Below are positions 9,101 to 16,365 of a stretch of DNA of 64,000 nucleotides, in pieces. The translations under genes and the position numbers were made by a program. The DNA comes from Gammaproteobacteria bacterium (GTDB taxonomy: Bacteria > Pseudomonadota > Gammaproteobacteria > Eutrophobiales > Eutrophobiaceae), in the NCBI GenBank assembly GCA_016193395.1, contig JACPSH010000057.1, positions 1 to 64,000 of the forward strand, given 5' to 3'. Under the pieces are notes generated by a model. That model ran no database searches. It saw nothing but the letters and a program-made list of their open reading frames with translations, and was not told the origin of the DNA. Within the stretch, counting starts at the first letter, position 1; each line of letters starts with the position of its first letter.

Positions 9101-10633
9101 CGGCAGGCGCCCGGCATCCTCGCGGAGAGCTACGCCCGCCTCGCGGAACGCAGCGCCGAGGGCGGTGATTTCGCCACTGCCCTCAAGCTGGCGGAGGCCG
9201 GTCTGACGCTCGCGCCGCGCAATGCCAGCCTCATCGCGATTCGGGACGACAACCGCGTCGAAGTGAACATTGTCGATCTGGGCAAGGTGTTCCAGGAGGC
9301 GCAGGTCTTCACGACAAGCGAAGTGGCGGACATGGCCAGGAAGGTCAACCAGATCGAGGACGGCGCGCCGACCCGTTACCCGGAGTTCCGCAAACAGTCC
9401 GAGACCGTGCTCGCGCAACGCATCAACGCCCTCGCGCAGTCCGACGAGAATTCCGCGGCCGCGCTGGCGGATGCCGCCATCCAGATCTTCCCGACCAGCA
9501 GCGTGCTGGCGGACCTCAAGGATCGCTTCCAGCTCGAACCCTGGCCGGATCGCAACACGGCCGAAGGCGCCCTTCAGTCCGGCGAGCTGACGCGCGCCAA
9601 CACCATCCTGCAGGGCACGCAGGGCGGCCAGTACGCGCAGCACCCCGAAGTGCTGGCCTTCCAGAAGGAGGTCGAAGCCGCGGTCAAGGAGGCGAACGAG
9701 GGCTATGCGGCCTACGAGGCGGCCCGCGAGGCGGCAAAAGACGACTTCGGCGCCCTGCGGCAGGCGAAGAAGCTGCTGGTCCGGGCGCAGTCCGTGTGGG
9801 TGGACAACCCCGCGTACGACCAGGCGGAGACGGATGTTGACCAGTTGATCGCGGACGCCCCGAACAACCCGGCGAAGCGCGTGATCGCGCGTGAGAGCGT
9901 CGATATTTCCGCCGCCAGCGCGACCGAAATCGCCAAGGCCGAGTGGAAGCCGGTGTCCAGCGGCCGCGAATGCGCCGACAATCTTGCCGGCTTCGGGCGG
10001 CGCGCGCGCGCCATCTGTTACGACCTGGTCAACACCGGCTGGCGCGGCCCGCTCCTGGTCGTCGTCCCGGCCGGCGGGGAAATCGGCAAGTCATTCGCCA
10101 TCGGCAAGTACGAGCTCTCGGTCGGCGACTGGAGCAAGTACTGCGCCATCACGGGCAACTGCAAACCGGAGACGAACAAGGAGAAATTTGACGATCCGAT
10201 GACCGGCATCTCGCTCCAGCAGGCTCAGGACTACCTCAAGTGGTTGTCCGAGCGCACCGCAAAGACCTACCGGCTGCCGACGGAAGACGAATGGCAATAC
10301 GCGGCTTCAGTGGGCGGCAAGCTGACACCCGAGTCCGACGAGTTCCGGCAGATCAAGGGCACGCTCAACTGCCGAGTCACCTTGGGCGACAAGGTCCTCA
10401 AGGGAACGGGCACGGCGAGCGTCAAGTCCGGCAGTTCGAACAACTGGGGCCTGAAGAATTTCGTGGGCAACGTCCAGGAATGGGTCACCGAGGGTGACGC
10501 GGTCACTGCGCGAGGTGGCGCCTTCTCCGACGCGATCAGCAACTGCGATCTATCCACGGCGCGCCCACAGGCCGGCGGCGCAGATGGCTCCACGGGCTTC
10601 CGGGTCGTGCTGGAAGAAGTCGGCCAGACGTAA
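6149..10633 (+). CDS. transmembrane Ser/Thr protein kinase with TPR-like region and FGE-like sensor domain
   Basis: A 1494-residue membrane kinase. A short helical module (1-72) is followed by a low-complexity acidic stretch (80-165) carrying five Thr-x-Val-type motifs, at T86, T109, T132, T150 and T158. The kinase domain (about 219-490) has the glycine loop GVGGMGKV, K258, HSDFKPGN with catalytic D359, and DFG at D378. HRD is HSD, so it is a non-RD kinase. One membrane span lies at 505-523. The remaining ~965 residues, presumably periplasmic, are helical with TPR-like units near 680-715, 892-925 and 990-1030, and end in an FGE/SUMF1-type domain (about 1300-1490: YRLPTEDEWQYAA, FVGNVQEWV). 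The start is GTG with GGAGG eight bases before it. An envelope-signal receptor role is inferred. Confidence 0.92.
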   Translation: MADFKTALEALGLGRLSVGALSQQLDKLLQQTPQHALRLLALLDEVYGKGSIDDKAYATLKRQINLYRRTHATETEQGEGASSEATVFAQDDMAEAGEAGEIDRSEEATEVKGGSRAPAAQRADAADSEEATEVRGGRKGPGGDASEDVTAVKGGDATRVMVEEDMPATGTGVDFDISSQSAEAPSSFPPSTGPSGTGFQAPMTSEAAIIEEMGPGSVIKQRFKLLEVLGVGGMGKVYKGIDMLKEEARDKNPYMAIKLLNEDFKSHPEAFIALQRESSRQQKLAHPNIATVYDFDRIGGPGTPVFITMELMEGQPLNNYIKKAVRKTNGLPFPEAFRIVRQLGAALQYAHDRRLVHSDFKPGNAFLCNDGTVKTLDFGIARAVKNPITGEGEKTLFDPGKLGALTPAYASLEMLEGEEPDPRDDIYALGCVAYELLTGKHPYNKLPANTAKENGLVPAPVKGLNKKQNRALRRALAYRREDRSPHVSHFVEEFEGKATWHKNPFTIAAAVLLVIGIGMIPTITDYFHKKGIEKLIAELNAGDNQFVVGKLGEIRAMEEADKTAVTNAAKDPIQRYFASEVARYIDISAENYNFPTAFTVLKVVQELFPGSLFVQEQQNEIDFNKKQKLTDLYNSYIAALDPQNAVQNPTAIDTTKTILETIRKRIDPAHPLLTDPRPSNAYRLAGERALADGNYEQALTFVNSGLLTARDDARLTDLKSKVENAIRVAQMRDELGGVQFAALPDFKQHEQKIIDLSNLSNAQESPVLDTIAGGLKDNMGKELARVTQEGTRADAEALAADYGALLGALQLQQQLTQLKVAHLSGQERTQAIQQIATADRASVQEKLAAPDIQNVQWEAPLLASIRELDSLKTEDKAIAADLQAYRDQIAKLYVDQASSLLKANRFEAAEGFVGRGERFAPEFAMLTDTRNAITQARTEFERQQRVNDLKEQFTIQTEADRVAEAQQVFDQLKAELPEDDTYITRQAPGILAESYARLAERSAEGGDFATALKLAEAGLTLAPRNASLIAIRDDNRVEVNIVDLGKVFQEAQVFTTSEVADMARKVNQIEDGAPTRYPEFRKQSETVLAQRINALAQSDENSAAALADAAIQIFPTSSVLADLKDRFQLEPWPDRNTAEGALQSGELTRANTILQGTQGGQYAQHPEVLAFQKEVEAAVKEANEGYAAYEAAREAAKDDFGALRQAKKLLVRAQSVWVDNPAYDQAETDVDQLIADAPNNPAKRVIARESVDISAASATEIAKAEWKPVSSGRECADNLAGFGRRARAICYDLVNTGWRGPLLVVVPAGGEIGKSFAIGKYELSVGDWSKYCAITGNCKPETNKEKFDDPMTGISLQQAQDYLKWLSERTAKTYRLPTEDEWQYAASVGGKLTPESDEFRQIKGTLNCRVTLGDKVLKGTGTASVKSGSSNNWGLKNFVGNVQEWVTEGDAVTARGGAFSDAISNCDLSTARPQAGGADGSTGFRVVLEEVGQT

Positions 10634-10636
10634 ATA

Positions 10637-11539
10637 ATGGCGGTCGCGATGGCTGACAGGACTCTGCGCGCCCTGGCCCGGCAGTACGCCAAAGGCGAAC
10701 TCGATAAGGACAGCTACCGCCGCTCGCGCATCGAGTTCATTGAAGGCGTGCTCGCCGGGGAAATCCGGCTGCCGGTCAACGAGTACCCGGCGCCGCGCTC
10801 TCTGGCGCGCTCCGACAGCGCAGGCGAAGCTGCGCGCAAGCGGGAACGCAGACGTGGCAAGGAATCAGAACCCGGGGCGGTCGAGTTGGAGGAAAGCGAC
10901 ATCACCTCCATCATGGTGACGACCGATCCCACGCCGCAAAAGACCTCTCCGGTTGCGAAGGCCGAGCCGCCCGCCCCGCCGCCCGTCCCTGAATCCGAAC
11001 CCCGCCCCCTGCTGTCTTATGGTCTCGCCGCAATCGGGGGAATCGTACTGGTTGGCATCCTTATCATTGTCCTGCTGCCGAAGTCGCCACCGCAACCCGG
11101 TCCAGCCGTGGCGACCACGACGCAACCGGCGGCAACGGATGCCGGGCCGGTGGAAACGGAAACAGTCGGACCGGAGCCTGCGGAACCGGAAATTTCCGGA
11201 CCGGCCATGCCGGCAATGGAACCCGCGCCGACATTGAGCCGGCCGGCCTCCGATCTGATCCTGAAATTCCTGGCCAACAAGAACTGGTCCGAAACCGCCC
11301 GCGCGGAATTCCTCGGTCAATGGCAGGCGTTGCCCGAAGATCAGCGCGCGGGCGCGGCGCAGTCAGGAGAAATGGCGCAGTTGAACAACGGCATCTACAA
11401 GAAGATGCTCGAGGAACGGGCCCTGTCGGGGCTGGGGGACGCCACGGCTTCGTTCGAAAAACAACGGTCCCTGGTCGAATTCGCCGCCGCTCTCGGTATC
11501 CACGATTCCCGGTTGACGGTTCCTCCGACTACGCGCTAA
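10637..11539 (+). CDS. single-pass membrane protein of the kinase cassette, function unknown
   Basis: I do not recognise this 300-residue protein. Its N-terminus (LARQYAKGELDKDSYRRSR) is a short helical module resembling the start of the neighbouring kinase (LDEVYGKGSIDDKAYATLK) and the general SHOCT pattern. A basic stretch and an acidic Thr-bearing segment, LEESDITSIMV (T90), follow. Then come a Pro-rich linker, a clear membrane span at about 126-147 and a Pro/Thr/Glu-rich outer linker. A C-terminal helical domain ends the protein (LILKFLANKNWSETARAEFLGQW). It starts three bases after the kinase stop and is surely co-transcribed. It may be a substrate or accessory subunit of the kinase. An alternative start is the ATG at 10649. 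Confidence 0.8.
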   Translation: MAVAMADRTLRALARQYAKGELDKDSYRRSRIEFIEGVLAGEIRLPVNEYPAPRSLARSDSAGEAARKRERRRGKESEPGAVELEESDITSIMVTTDPTPQKTSPVAKAEPPAPPPVPESEPRPLLSYGLAAIGGIVLVGILIIVLLPKSPPQPGPAVATTTQPAATDAGPVETETVGPEPAEPEISGPAMPAMEPAPTLSRPASDLILKFLANKNWSETARAEFLGQWQALPEDQRAGAAQSGEMAQLNNGIYKKMLEERALSGLGDATASFEKQRSLVEFAAALGIHDSRLTVPPTTR

Positions 11540-11605
11540 CCGGGCCTCTTACTCCCCGCTCCCTGATTTCTACCGACGCGCCGGCCTGCTGGCCGGAAGC
11601 ACACA

Positions 11606-12325
11606 CTACTCCTCGTCCGGCGGGCTGAAGTCGCGATCGTGGACGAGGTTTTCACGGCGATCGAGATAGGCGTTCTTGAGGAATGCGTATTCATCGAGGG
11701 CGGCCTCTTCGAGCAGTACCGCGGCCCTGAGGCGATCGGCCTTGTAATCCACGTAATTCAGGGACAGGAGACCGGCCCGGTAGCCGTCCGTATGGACATA
11801 AGACACCGGGTTCAGAAACTGCGTCTCGACTCCGAATCCGACGGCATCGCGCACGGTGGTCGGACCGAAGAACGGCGCCACCAGAAACGCCCCGGGCATG
11901 ACGCCCCACCTGCCGAGTGTCTGCCCGAAATCCTCATCGTGCTTGGGAAGACCCATGCGGCTCGAGACATCGAAGAATCCCAGAATGCCAATCGTCGAAT
12001 TGAAGACCAGGCGGGCCAGATCGGACACCGCCTGCCCGAGCTTGAACTGGAGGATGTCGTTCGCGATGACGGCAATGTCATTCGCGTTGCTGAACATGTT
12101 CGAGATACCGCGGTTGATCGGCGTGGGCAAGATTTCCTTGTAGACCTTGCCGATCGGATCGAACAGGTTGCGATCCATGAACTGGTTGAAGCTGAACATC
12201 GACCGGTTCACCCCTTCGAGCGGATCCCGGGGGTCCGCCGAGCCGGTGGTGGCGCAGCCGCCAAGAAAGAGTAATGGCAGCAGGCAGAGCAATACGATTG
12301 CTTTTTCCTGGAAGCGGGGGAACAT
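11606..12325 (-). CDS. mlaA: MlaA/VacJ outer-membrane lipoprotein
   Basis: Outer-membrane component of the Mla pathway, which removes misplaced phospholipids from the outer leaflet. The 239-residue product has a lipoprotein signal ending in the lipobox LGGC. The conserved MlaA core follows, with DPLEGVNRSMFSFNQFMDR, TPINRGISNMFSN, LGRWGVMPGAFLVAPFFGP and VRDAVG. The ATG at 12323-12325 has AGGAG six bases upstream, which decides against an in-frame TTG six bases earlier. The acidic tail (RDFSPPDEE) is typical. No other mla gene is in the window; in many gammaproteobacteria mlaA stands apart from mlaFEDCB. It converges with the signalling cassette and diverges from ubiG. Confidence 0.95.
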   Translation of the reverse strand: MFPRFQEKAIVLLCLLPLLFLGGCATTGSADPRDPLEGVNRSMFSFNQFMDRNLFDPIGKVYKEILPTPINRGISNMFSNANDIAVIANDILQFKLGQAVSDLARLVFNSTIGILGFFDVSSRMGLPKHDEDFGQTLGRWGVMPGAFLVAPFFGPTTVRDAVGFGVETQFLNPVSYVHTDGYRAGLLSLNYVDYKADRLRAAVLLEEAALDEYAFLKNAYLDRRENLVHDRDFSPPDEE

Positions 12326-12512
12326 GTCCAACTCCTTTTTTTACCAGCCTACAACAGCCTGTTGCCCGAGTTCAAACGCGCGGCCCGCCGCACGATCCGG
12401 GCCGTCGCCGCGACCCCCGGTGGTGCGTGCGCGTTTTTCATTCGAAAATACAGATTGTTATGCATGTGTCGCTATCACTAAAATCGGGACGCTTTGTAGA
12501 ACCTGATCCGGC

Positions 12513-13220
12513 ATGCCCCCGTCCTCCAACGTCGATCCAGGCGAGCTCTCGAAATTCGATCGCCTCGAGCAGGATTGGTGGGATCCGCGTGGCCCGTTCC
12601 GCGCCCTGCACGCGCTCAATCCGGTACGCCTGCGATTCATTGAAGCGGCGATCCCGTTGCACGGGAGGCCCGTTCTGGACCTGGGGTGCGGAGGCGGACT
12701 GCTTTGCGAAGGGTTGGCCCGGCGCAACGCGCAGGTCACGGGCATCGACGCGAGCGCAAGCGCCATCCGCGCGGCGCAGCGGCACGCTGCCGCAGGCGGA
12801 CTCGCCATCGATTACCACGCGGCCACTGCGGAGGAATTCGCGGCGGGAATGTCCCGGCCCTTCGATGTCGTGACCTGCATGGAATTGCTCGAACACGTCC
12901 CCGATCCGGCGGGACTGATCGCAGCCTGCGCCCGGATGCTCAAGCCCGGAGGCGCGTTCATCGCCAGCACGATCAACCGCAACCTGCTCTCCTTTCTCGG
13001 CGCTGTCATCGCTGCGGAATATGTGTTCGGCATCCTGCCCAGGGGCACGCATGATTATGCGCGCTTCATACGCCCCTCCGAATTGTCGCGCTGGTTGCGC
13101 TCGGCCGGCTTCGAGATCGTGGAAATAGCCGGGCTTCAATATCTTCCCTGGCTGGATCGCTGCGCCCTGACCAACCGTCCCTCCGTCAACTACATACTGC
13201 ATGCGCGCCTGCGGGATTGA
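12513..13220 (+). CDS. ubiG: UbiG, ubiquinone biosynthesis O-methyltransferase
   Basis: SAM-dependent enzyme carrying out both O-methylation steps of ubiquinone biosynthesis. The 235-residue protein opens with ELSKFDRLEQDWWDPRGPFRALH and has the SAM-binding motif VLDLGCGGGLL, then DVVTCMELLEHVPDP and INRNLLSFLGAVIAAEY. The C-terminal GTHDYARFIRPSEL is characteristic of UbiG. Length and order match the family. Its stop overlaps the start of gph by four bases; ubiG-gph is a common pairing. The ubiquinone made would serve the succinate dehydrogenase encoded 2.4 kb downstream. Confidence 0.96.
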   Translation: MPPSSNVDPGELSKFDRLEQDWWDPRGPFRALHALNPVRLRFIEAAIPLHGRPVLDLGCGGGLLCEGLARRNAQVTGIDASASAIRAAQRHAAAGGLAIDYHAATAEEFAAGMSRPFDVVTCMELLEHVPDPAGLIAACARMLKPGGAFIASTINRNLLSFLGAVIAAEYVFGILPRGTHDYARFIRPSELSRWLRSAGFEIVEIAGLQYLPWLDRCALTNRPSVNYILHARLRD

Positions 13221-13891
13221 GTTTGGGACGGCGCATCACTCATGTGCTCTTCGACCTGGACGGGACGCTGGCCGACACGGCGCCCGACCTCGGCGCCGCC
13301 CTGAACCTCGTATTGCGCGCGCACGGTCGCGATCCCTTGTCGCTCGAGACAGTTCGTCCCTGGGCGTCGCGCGGCGGCGCGGCCCTGGTCCGGCTCGGTT
13401 TCGGAATCGACGATTCGCAACCGCAATTTGCATCCCTGCGCGACGAGTTCCTGCTTCGGTACCGCGAGGGCATCGCTGTCCGGACTGCGCTCTTTCCGGG
13501 TATCGGCGAACTGCTGGCCCGGCTCGAGGCAGCGGGCTACCGGTGGGGCATCGTCACCAACAAGATCGCGCGGCTGACCGTGCCGTTGCTGGACCAACTC
13601 GGATTGAAGGCACGCGCCGCCTGTGTGGTATCCGGCGACAGCGTCGCCCGGCCTAAGCCGCACGCGGATCCGCTGTTGCATGCCTGCGCATTGCTGGACT
13701 GCCCGGCCACCCGCATCGTTTATGTGGGCGATGAGCTGCGCGATGTCCAGGCCGGGCACGGCGCGGGCATGGCCACCGTCATTGCCCGCTACGGGTATCT
13801 CCAGCCCGGAGACCTGCCGGATAACTGGGGCGCCGACGGGATCATCGAACATCCGCTGGAACTGCTCGACTGGCTCATGGAGGCGGACTGA
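13217..13891 (+). CDS. gph: phosphoglycolate phosphatase (HAD superfamily)
   Basis: HAD-family hydrolase that most likely removes phosphate from 2-phosphoglycolate. Motif I is DLDGTLADT (nucleophile and acid/base aspartates), motif II is in GIVTNK, the lysine motif is SVARPKPHADP, and motif IV is VYVGDELRDV. The length of 224 residues is normal. I place the start at the TTG (13217-13219) that overlaps the ubiG stop; a second TTG six bases later is possible. Substrate assignment rests on family resemblance and on the ubiG-gph pairing, since HAD phosphatases are hard to tell apart by sequence. Confidence 0.88.
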   Translation: MSLGRRITHVLFDLDGTLADTAPDLGAALNLVLRAHGRDPLSLETVRPWASRGGAALVRLGFGIDDSQPQFASLRDEFLLRYREGIAVRTALFPGIGELLARLEAAGYRWGIVTNKIARLTVPLLDQLGLKARAACVVSGDSVARPKPHADPLLHACALLDCPATRIVYVGDELRDVQAGHGAGMATVIARYGYLQPGDLPDNWGADGIIEHPLELLDWLMEAD

Positions 13892-13894
13892 CCG

Positions 13895-14743
13895 ATGGAG
13901 CCAGAGGAAATCTGCCGCGGTACCGCGGCGCCGGCCGGATCGAATTTTTATTACGGCACGTTGTTCCAGCCGCCTGCCGGACGTCGCGCGCTGTTTGCCC
14001 TTTTCGCGCTGCTTTCGGAAGTGGCCGCCGCATTGCGTGATACGCACGACCGCACGGTGGGCGAACTCCGGCTGGCATGGTGGATGGACGAAATGGGCCG
14101 GCTCCCGTCAGCCGCGTCTAATCACCCCGTCGGCGTGGAAATCGGCGAGCTGCTGCGGGCCCGACCTGGACTTGCCGCCGAGCTGCGCGCATTCATTTCC
14201 GCCGCCGCGGCATTGCAGAACAATGATCCTCCCGAAACGCATGATCAATGGATTGATCAACTTGCAGGGGTGCACGGACTGATTTGGGCGAGCGCCGCTC
14301 GTCATGTTGCCGGCGCCGATGATTCTAGTGCCGGGTGTGCCGCGCGGATCGGCGCGCTGCTGGCGGCGCTGGAGGACGTTCAGCATCTGCCGGTCGGTCT
14401 GCGAACGGGACGCTGCGTGCTTCCGGCGCAGGAACTCGCGCGACATGGTCTGTCGATTGCGGACATCGGCCAAGCCGCGGCACAGGACCGCCTGGTGTCT
14501 TGTCTCGGCGAGACGCTGACGCGCCTGCGCGACGGACTTCTTCAGGCGGAACGCGATCTGGCCGCCCGCGCGAACGGTTCACTGCTGTTTGCGGGCGTGA
14601 TGGCACGACTCGGCGCCGCGCTCTGCATGGAACTTGCGGAGGACAGGCCATTGCTGTTACAGCGCCGCACGGCCCTTACGCCGATACGCAAACTCTGGAT
14701 CGCATGGCGGACGCAGTTCAGCTGGAGGAAACCGGGCCGCTGA
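13895..14743 (+). CDS. degenerate squalene/phytoene synthase-family protein
   Basis: A 282-residue protein with the fold signature of head-to-head prenyl synthases. Recognisable parts are NFYYGTLFQPPAGRR near the N-terminus, LRLAWWMDEM, and LEDVQHLPVGLRTGRCVLP where active enzymes have their second Asp-rich motif and conserved Arg-x-Tyr-Leu-Pro. The first catalytic Asp motif is replaced by EVAAALRD, and the second is reduced to a single acidic pair, so prenyl-diphosphate chemistry looks lost. Inactive members of this superfamily include NDUFAF6, a respiratory complex assembly factor. A similar role is only a suggestion, prompted by the position between ubiG-gph and the complex II operon. It begins three bases after gph, and its end overlaps the convergent ygfX by 26 bp. 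Confidence 0.72.
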   Translation: MEPEEICRGTAAPAGSNFYYGTLFQPPAGRRALFALFALLSEVAAALRDTHDRTVGELRLAWWMDEMGRLPSAASNHPVGVEIGELLRARPGLAAELRAFISAAAALQNNDPPETHDQWIDQLAGVHGLIWASAARHVAGADDSSAGCAARIGALLAALEDVQHLPVGLRTGRCVLPAQELARHGLSIADIGQAAAQDRLVSCLGETLTRLRDGLLQAERDLAARANGSLLFAGVMARLGAALCMELAEDRPLLLQRRTALTPIRKLWIAWRTQFSWRKPGR

Positions 14744-15185
14744 TCCCGGACCGGCCGACGGGGAAGGCCAGGCGCACGCGGAGCCGGCGCAGCAGGTCCG
14801 CGTCGCAGTTGTCAGGCGTAAACAAGAACGTCTGGCGCGCGTTTCCCGACCCTTTGAACCGCAGGATCAGGAGCCATGGATGAACGAAGGCCGGCGGCAT
14901 GGGTTGCAGCTCCTGGCGCGTACCGTCCGCCGATTTCACCAGCCACTGATCGGCTGCCGTGAGAGTCAGCTCAACGGGTCCGCGATTCCAACTCGCGCTG
15001 AATTGGCCTATGTACAGGCCGCCACTGCACGCAAGTACGAGCACGATGCACAGCGACGTCCATGCGGGAAGCGCCGCCTGCGACACGGCCAGCGCCGCCC
15101 CCGCGTGCATGGCCACGAGCAGAAGCGCAAGTCGGCGCGACGATCTATAGCGCACGTTGATTGGAAGTTCGAAATCGCTCTCCAC
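14718..15185 (-). CDS. ygfX: YgfX/CptA-family small membrane protein
   Basis: A 155-residue inner-membrane protein with two adjacent membrane spans near residues 18-62 (RRLALLLVAMHAGAALAV; WTSLCIVLVLACSGGLYIG) and a soluble C-terminal half. The ending LLRRLRVRLAFP matches the typical Arg-rich ending of YgfX proteins. In E. coli ygfX is next to sdhE (ygfY) and was reported as a membrane toxin countered by YgfY; its normal role may instead involve SdhE. Here it diverges from the sdh operon, whose sdhE lies 3.9 kb away. The start is GTG (15183-15185). The assignment rests on topology and C-terminal pattern, so it is moderately secure. Confidence 0.7.
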   Translation of the reverse strand: MESDFELPINVRYRSSRRLALLLVAMHAGAALAVSQAALPAWTSLCIVLVLACSGGLYIGQFSASWNRGPVELTLTAADQWLVKSADGTRQELQPMPPAFVHPWLLILRFKGSGNARQTFLFTPDNCDADLLRRLRVRLAFPVGRSGISGPVSSS

Positions 15186-15225
15186 GGCGTCCCTGCCCCC
15201 GCAACGCGTTGCGGGAAAAAAATAC

Positions 15226-15254
15226 TTGCCTCAGCCTGCGTGAGTTCTTATCGT
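15226..15254 (+). promoter_or_regulatory. candidate promoter of the sdh operon
   Basis: TTGCCT (15226-15231) and TATCGT (15249-15254) are spaced by 17 bases and each match the sigma-70 consensus at four of six positions. The predicted transcript start, near 15261, is about 17 bases before the ATG of the SDHAF4-like gene. It lies in the 92-bp gap diverging from ygfX. Confidence 0.35.
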
Positions 15255-15277
15255 ATTTTCCGGCCGGGCGAGACGCA

Positions 15278-15466
15278 ATGAGCCATACCATAAATAACAA
15301 GGAACGGGCCCGGCACGATGACCTTGCACCCGCCGGCGCAGAGCGCCCGCATTCCCCGGATACGCCCGGAAAAAACCAGTCACAGAAAGAAATCGGCGGC
15401 CCGGCCGGGCCGGAGCCGACGCGCTACGGAGACTGGGAACGGCGTGGGCGCTGCATTGACTTCTAA
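15278..15466 (+). CDS. SDHAF4-like succinate dehydrogenase assembly factor (DUF1674)
   Basis: A 62-residue protein. The N-terminal half is polar and probably disordered. The C-terminal half contains EIGGPAGPEPTRYGDWERRG and ends Arg-Cys-Ile-Asp-Phe. This GPEPTRYGDWE...DF block is the hallmark of the SDHAF4 family. In mitochondria that family binds the newly flavinylated catalytic subunit of complex II, shields it and promotes joining with the iron-sulfur subunit. The gene sits 128 bp before sdhC in the same direction, which supports that role. The ATG at 15278 gives the full family length. It is easily missed because of its size. Confidence 0.88.
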   Translation: MSHTINNKERARHDDLAPAGAERPHSPDTPGKNQSQKEIGGPAGPEPTRYGDWERRGRCIDF

Positions 15467-15594
15467 TTCCTTCATTTTCCAATCGCTTACGCGATCGGAA
15501 AAGAGGTTCCCTGACGGCGCAGGCGCGCCTGGGACCGGCGGACGCCCGCGTCGACTGATCGGATCCGGTCGGGATCTCCGCAGAGAGGACACGC

Positions 15595-15978
15595 ATGCAT
15601 AACGCGCAACAGCCCCTGTCGCCGCACCTGCAGATCTACAAGCCGCAACTGACTTCGGTGCTGTCCATCACGCACCGCGCGACGGGCGTATTCCTGACGC
15701 TGGGAGCGTTCGTGCTCTGCTACTGGCTGCTCGCGCTTGCCGCCGGCCCGGACAGCTACGCAACGCTGGTCGGCCACCTCGACGCGTGGTACGGCAGGTT
15801 GTTCCTCGTCGCGATCCTGTTTTCACTCTACTTCCATCTGTGCAACGGCGTGCGCCACCTCTTCTGGGACGCCGGCCTGGGTTTCGGGATCAGGACGGCC
15901 TACGCATCCGGCTACGCGGTGATCGCCGCCTCGATCCTGTTGAGCGTCGCGACCCTCCTCTACGGGGGCATCGCATGA
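15595..15978 (+). CDS. sdhC: succinate dehydrogenase cytochrome b556 subunit
   Basis: Membrane anchor subunit of complex II that helps bind haem b and ubiquinone. The 127-residue product has the family opening PLSPHLQIYKPQ, the quinone-site motif SITHRATG and three membrane spans. The haem-ligand region HLCNGVRHLFWD is present. GAGAGGA precedes the ATG. The stop overlaps the sdhD start as ATGA, showing translational coupling. Confidence 0.97.
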   Translation: MHNAQQPLSPHLQIYKPQLTSVLSITHRATGVFLTLGAFVLCYWLLALAAGPDSYATLVGHLDAWYGRLFLVAILFSLYFHLCNGVRHLFWDAGLGFGIRTAYASGYAVIAASILLSVATLLYGGIA

Positions 15979-16355
15979 GTCTTGCGTCGCCACTGGCCCG
16001 GGCACGCGGACTGGGTTCCGCGGGACGCGGCACGCAAGACTGGTGGCAGCAGCGAGTGACGGCGATCGCGCTCCTGCCGCTGAGCTTGTGGTTCATCGGC
16101 TCACTGCTGGCGCTGGATTACGCGGATCCGGCGGCAGTCGCCGGCTGGCTGCGCTCCCCGCTGTCCGCGATCCTCATGCTGATGTTCGTCCTTGTCCTGC
16201 TGCATCACGCGCAACTCGGCGTCCAGGTCGTGATCGAGGATTACGTCGAGCCCGAGTGGCAGAAGGTGGCGTGCGTGATCCTGGTCAAGTTCCTCGCGGT
16301 CCTCGTCGGCCTGGCATCCGCGCTCGCCATCCTCAAGGTCTTTTTCGGGTTTTAG
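15975..16355 (+). CDS. sdhD: succinate dehydrogenase membrane anchor subunit
   Basis: Second membrane anchor of complex II. The 126-residue protein begins at the ATG overlapping the sdhC stop. It has [18 protein letters not shown], a second span with [17 protein letters not shown] (haem-ligand histidine region) and a third span at the C-terminus. A reading frame extends upstream inside sdhC, but the ATGA overlap and the family N-terminus fix this start. sdhA follows after ten bases. Confidence 0.95.
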   Translation: MSLASPLARARGLGSAGRGTQDWWQQRVTAIALLPLSLWFIGSLLALDYADPAAVAGWLRSPLSAILMLMFVLVLLHHAQLGVQVVIEDYVEPEWQKVACVILVKFLAVLVGLASALAILKVFFGF

Positions 16356-16365
16356 GCGGGCACGC

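Noticed and set aside
4251-11539. Part of a type VI secretion cluster
   Set aside because: Kinase, phosphatase and FHA proteins are reminiscent of it, but no sheath, tube, baseplate, ClpV or membrane-complex gene is present.
15318-15602. A plus-strand frame overlapping the SDHAF4-like gene and the sdhC leader
   Set aside because: It is in a different frame from the conserved GPEPTRYGDWE protein and its translation has no family features.
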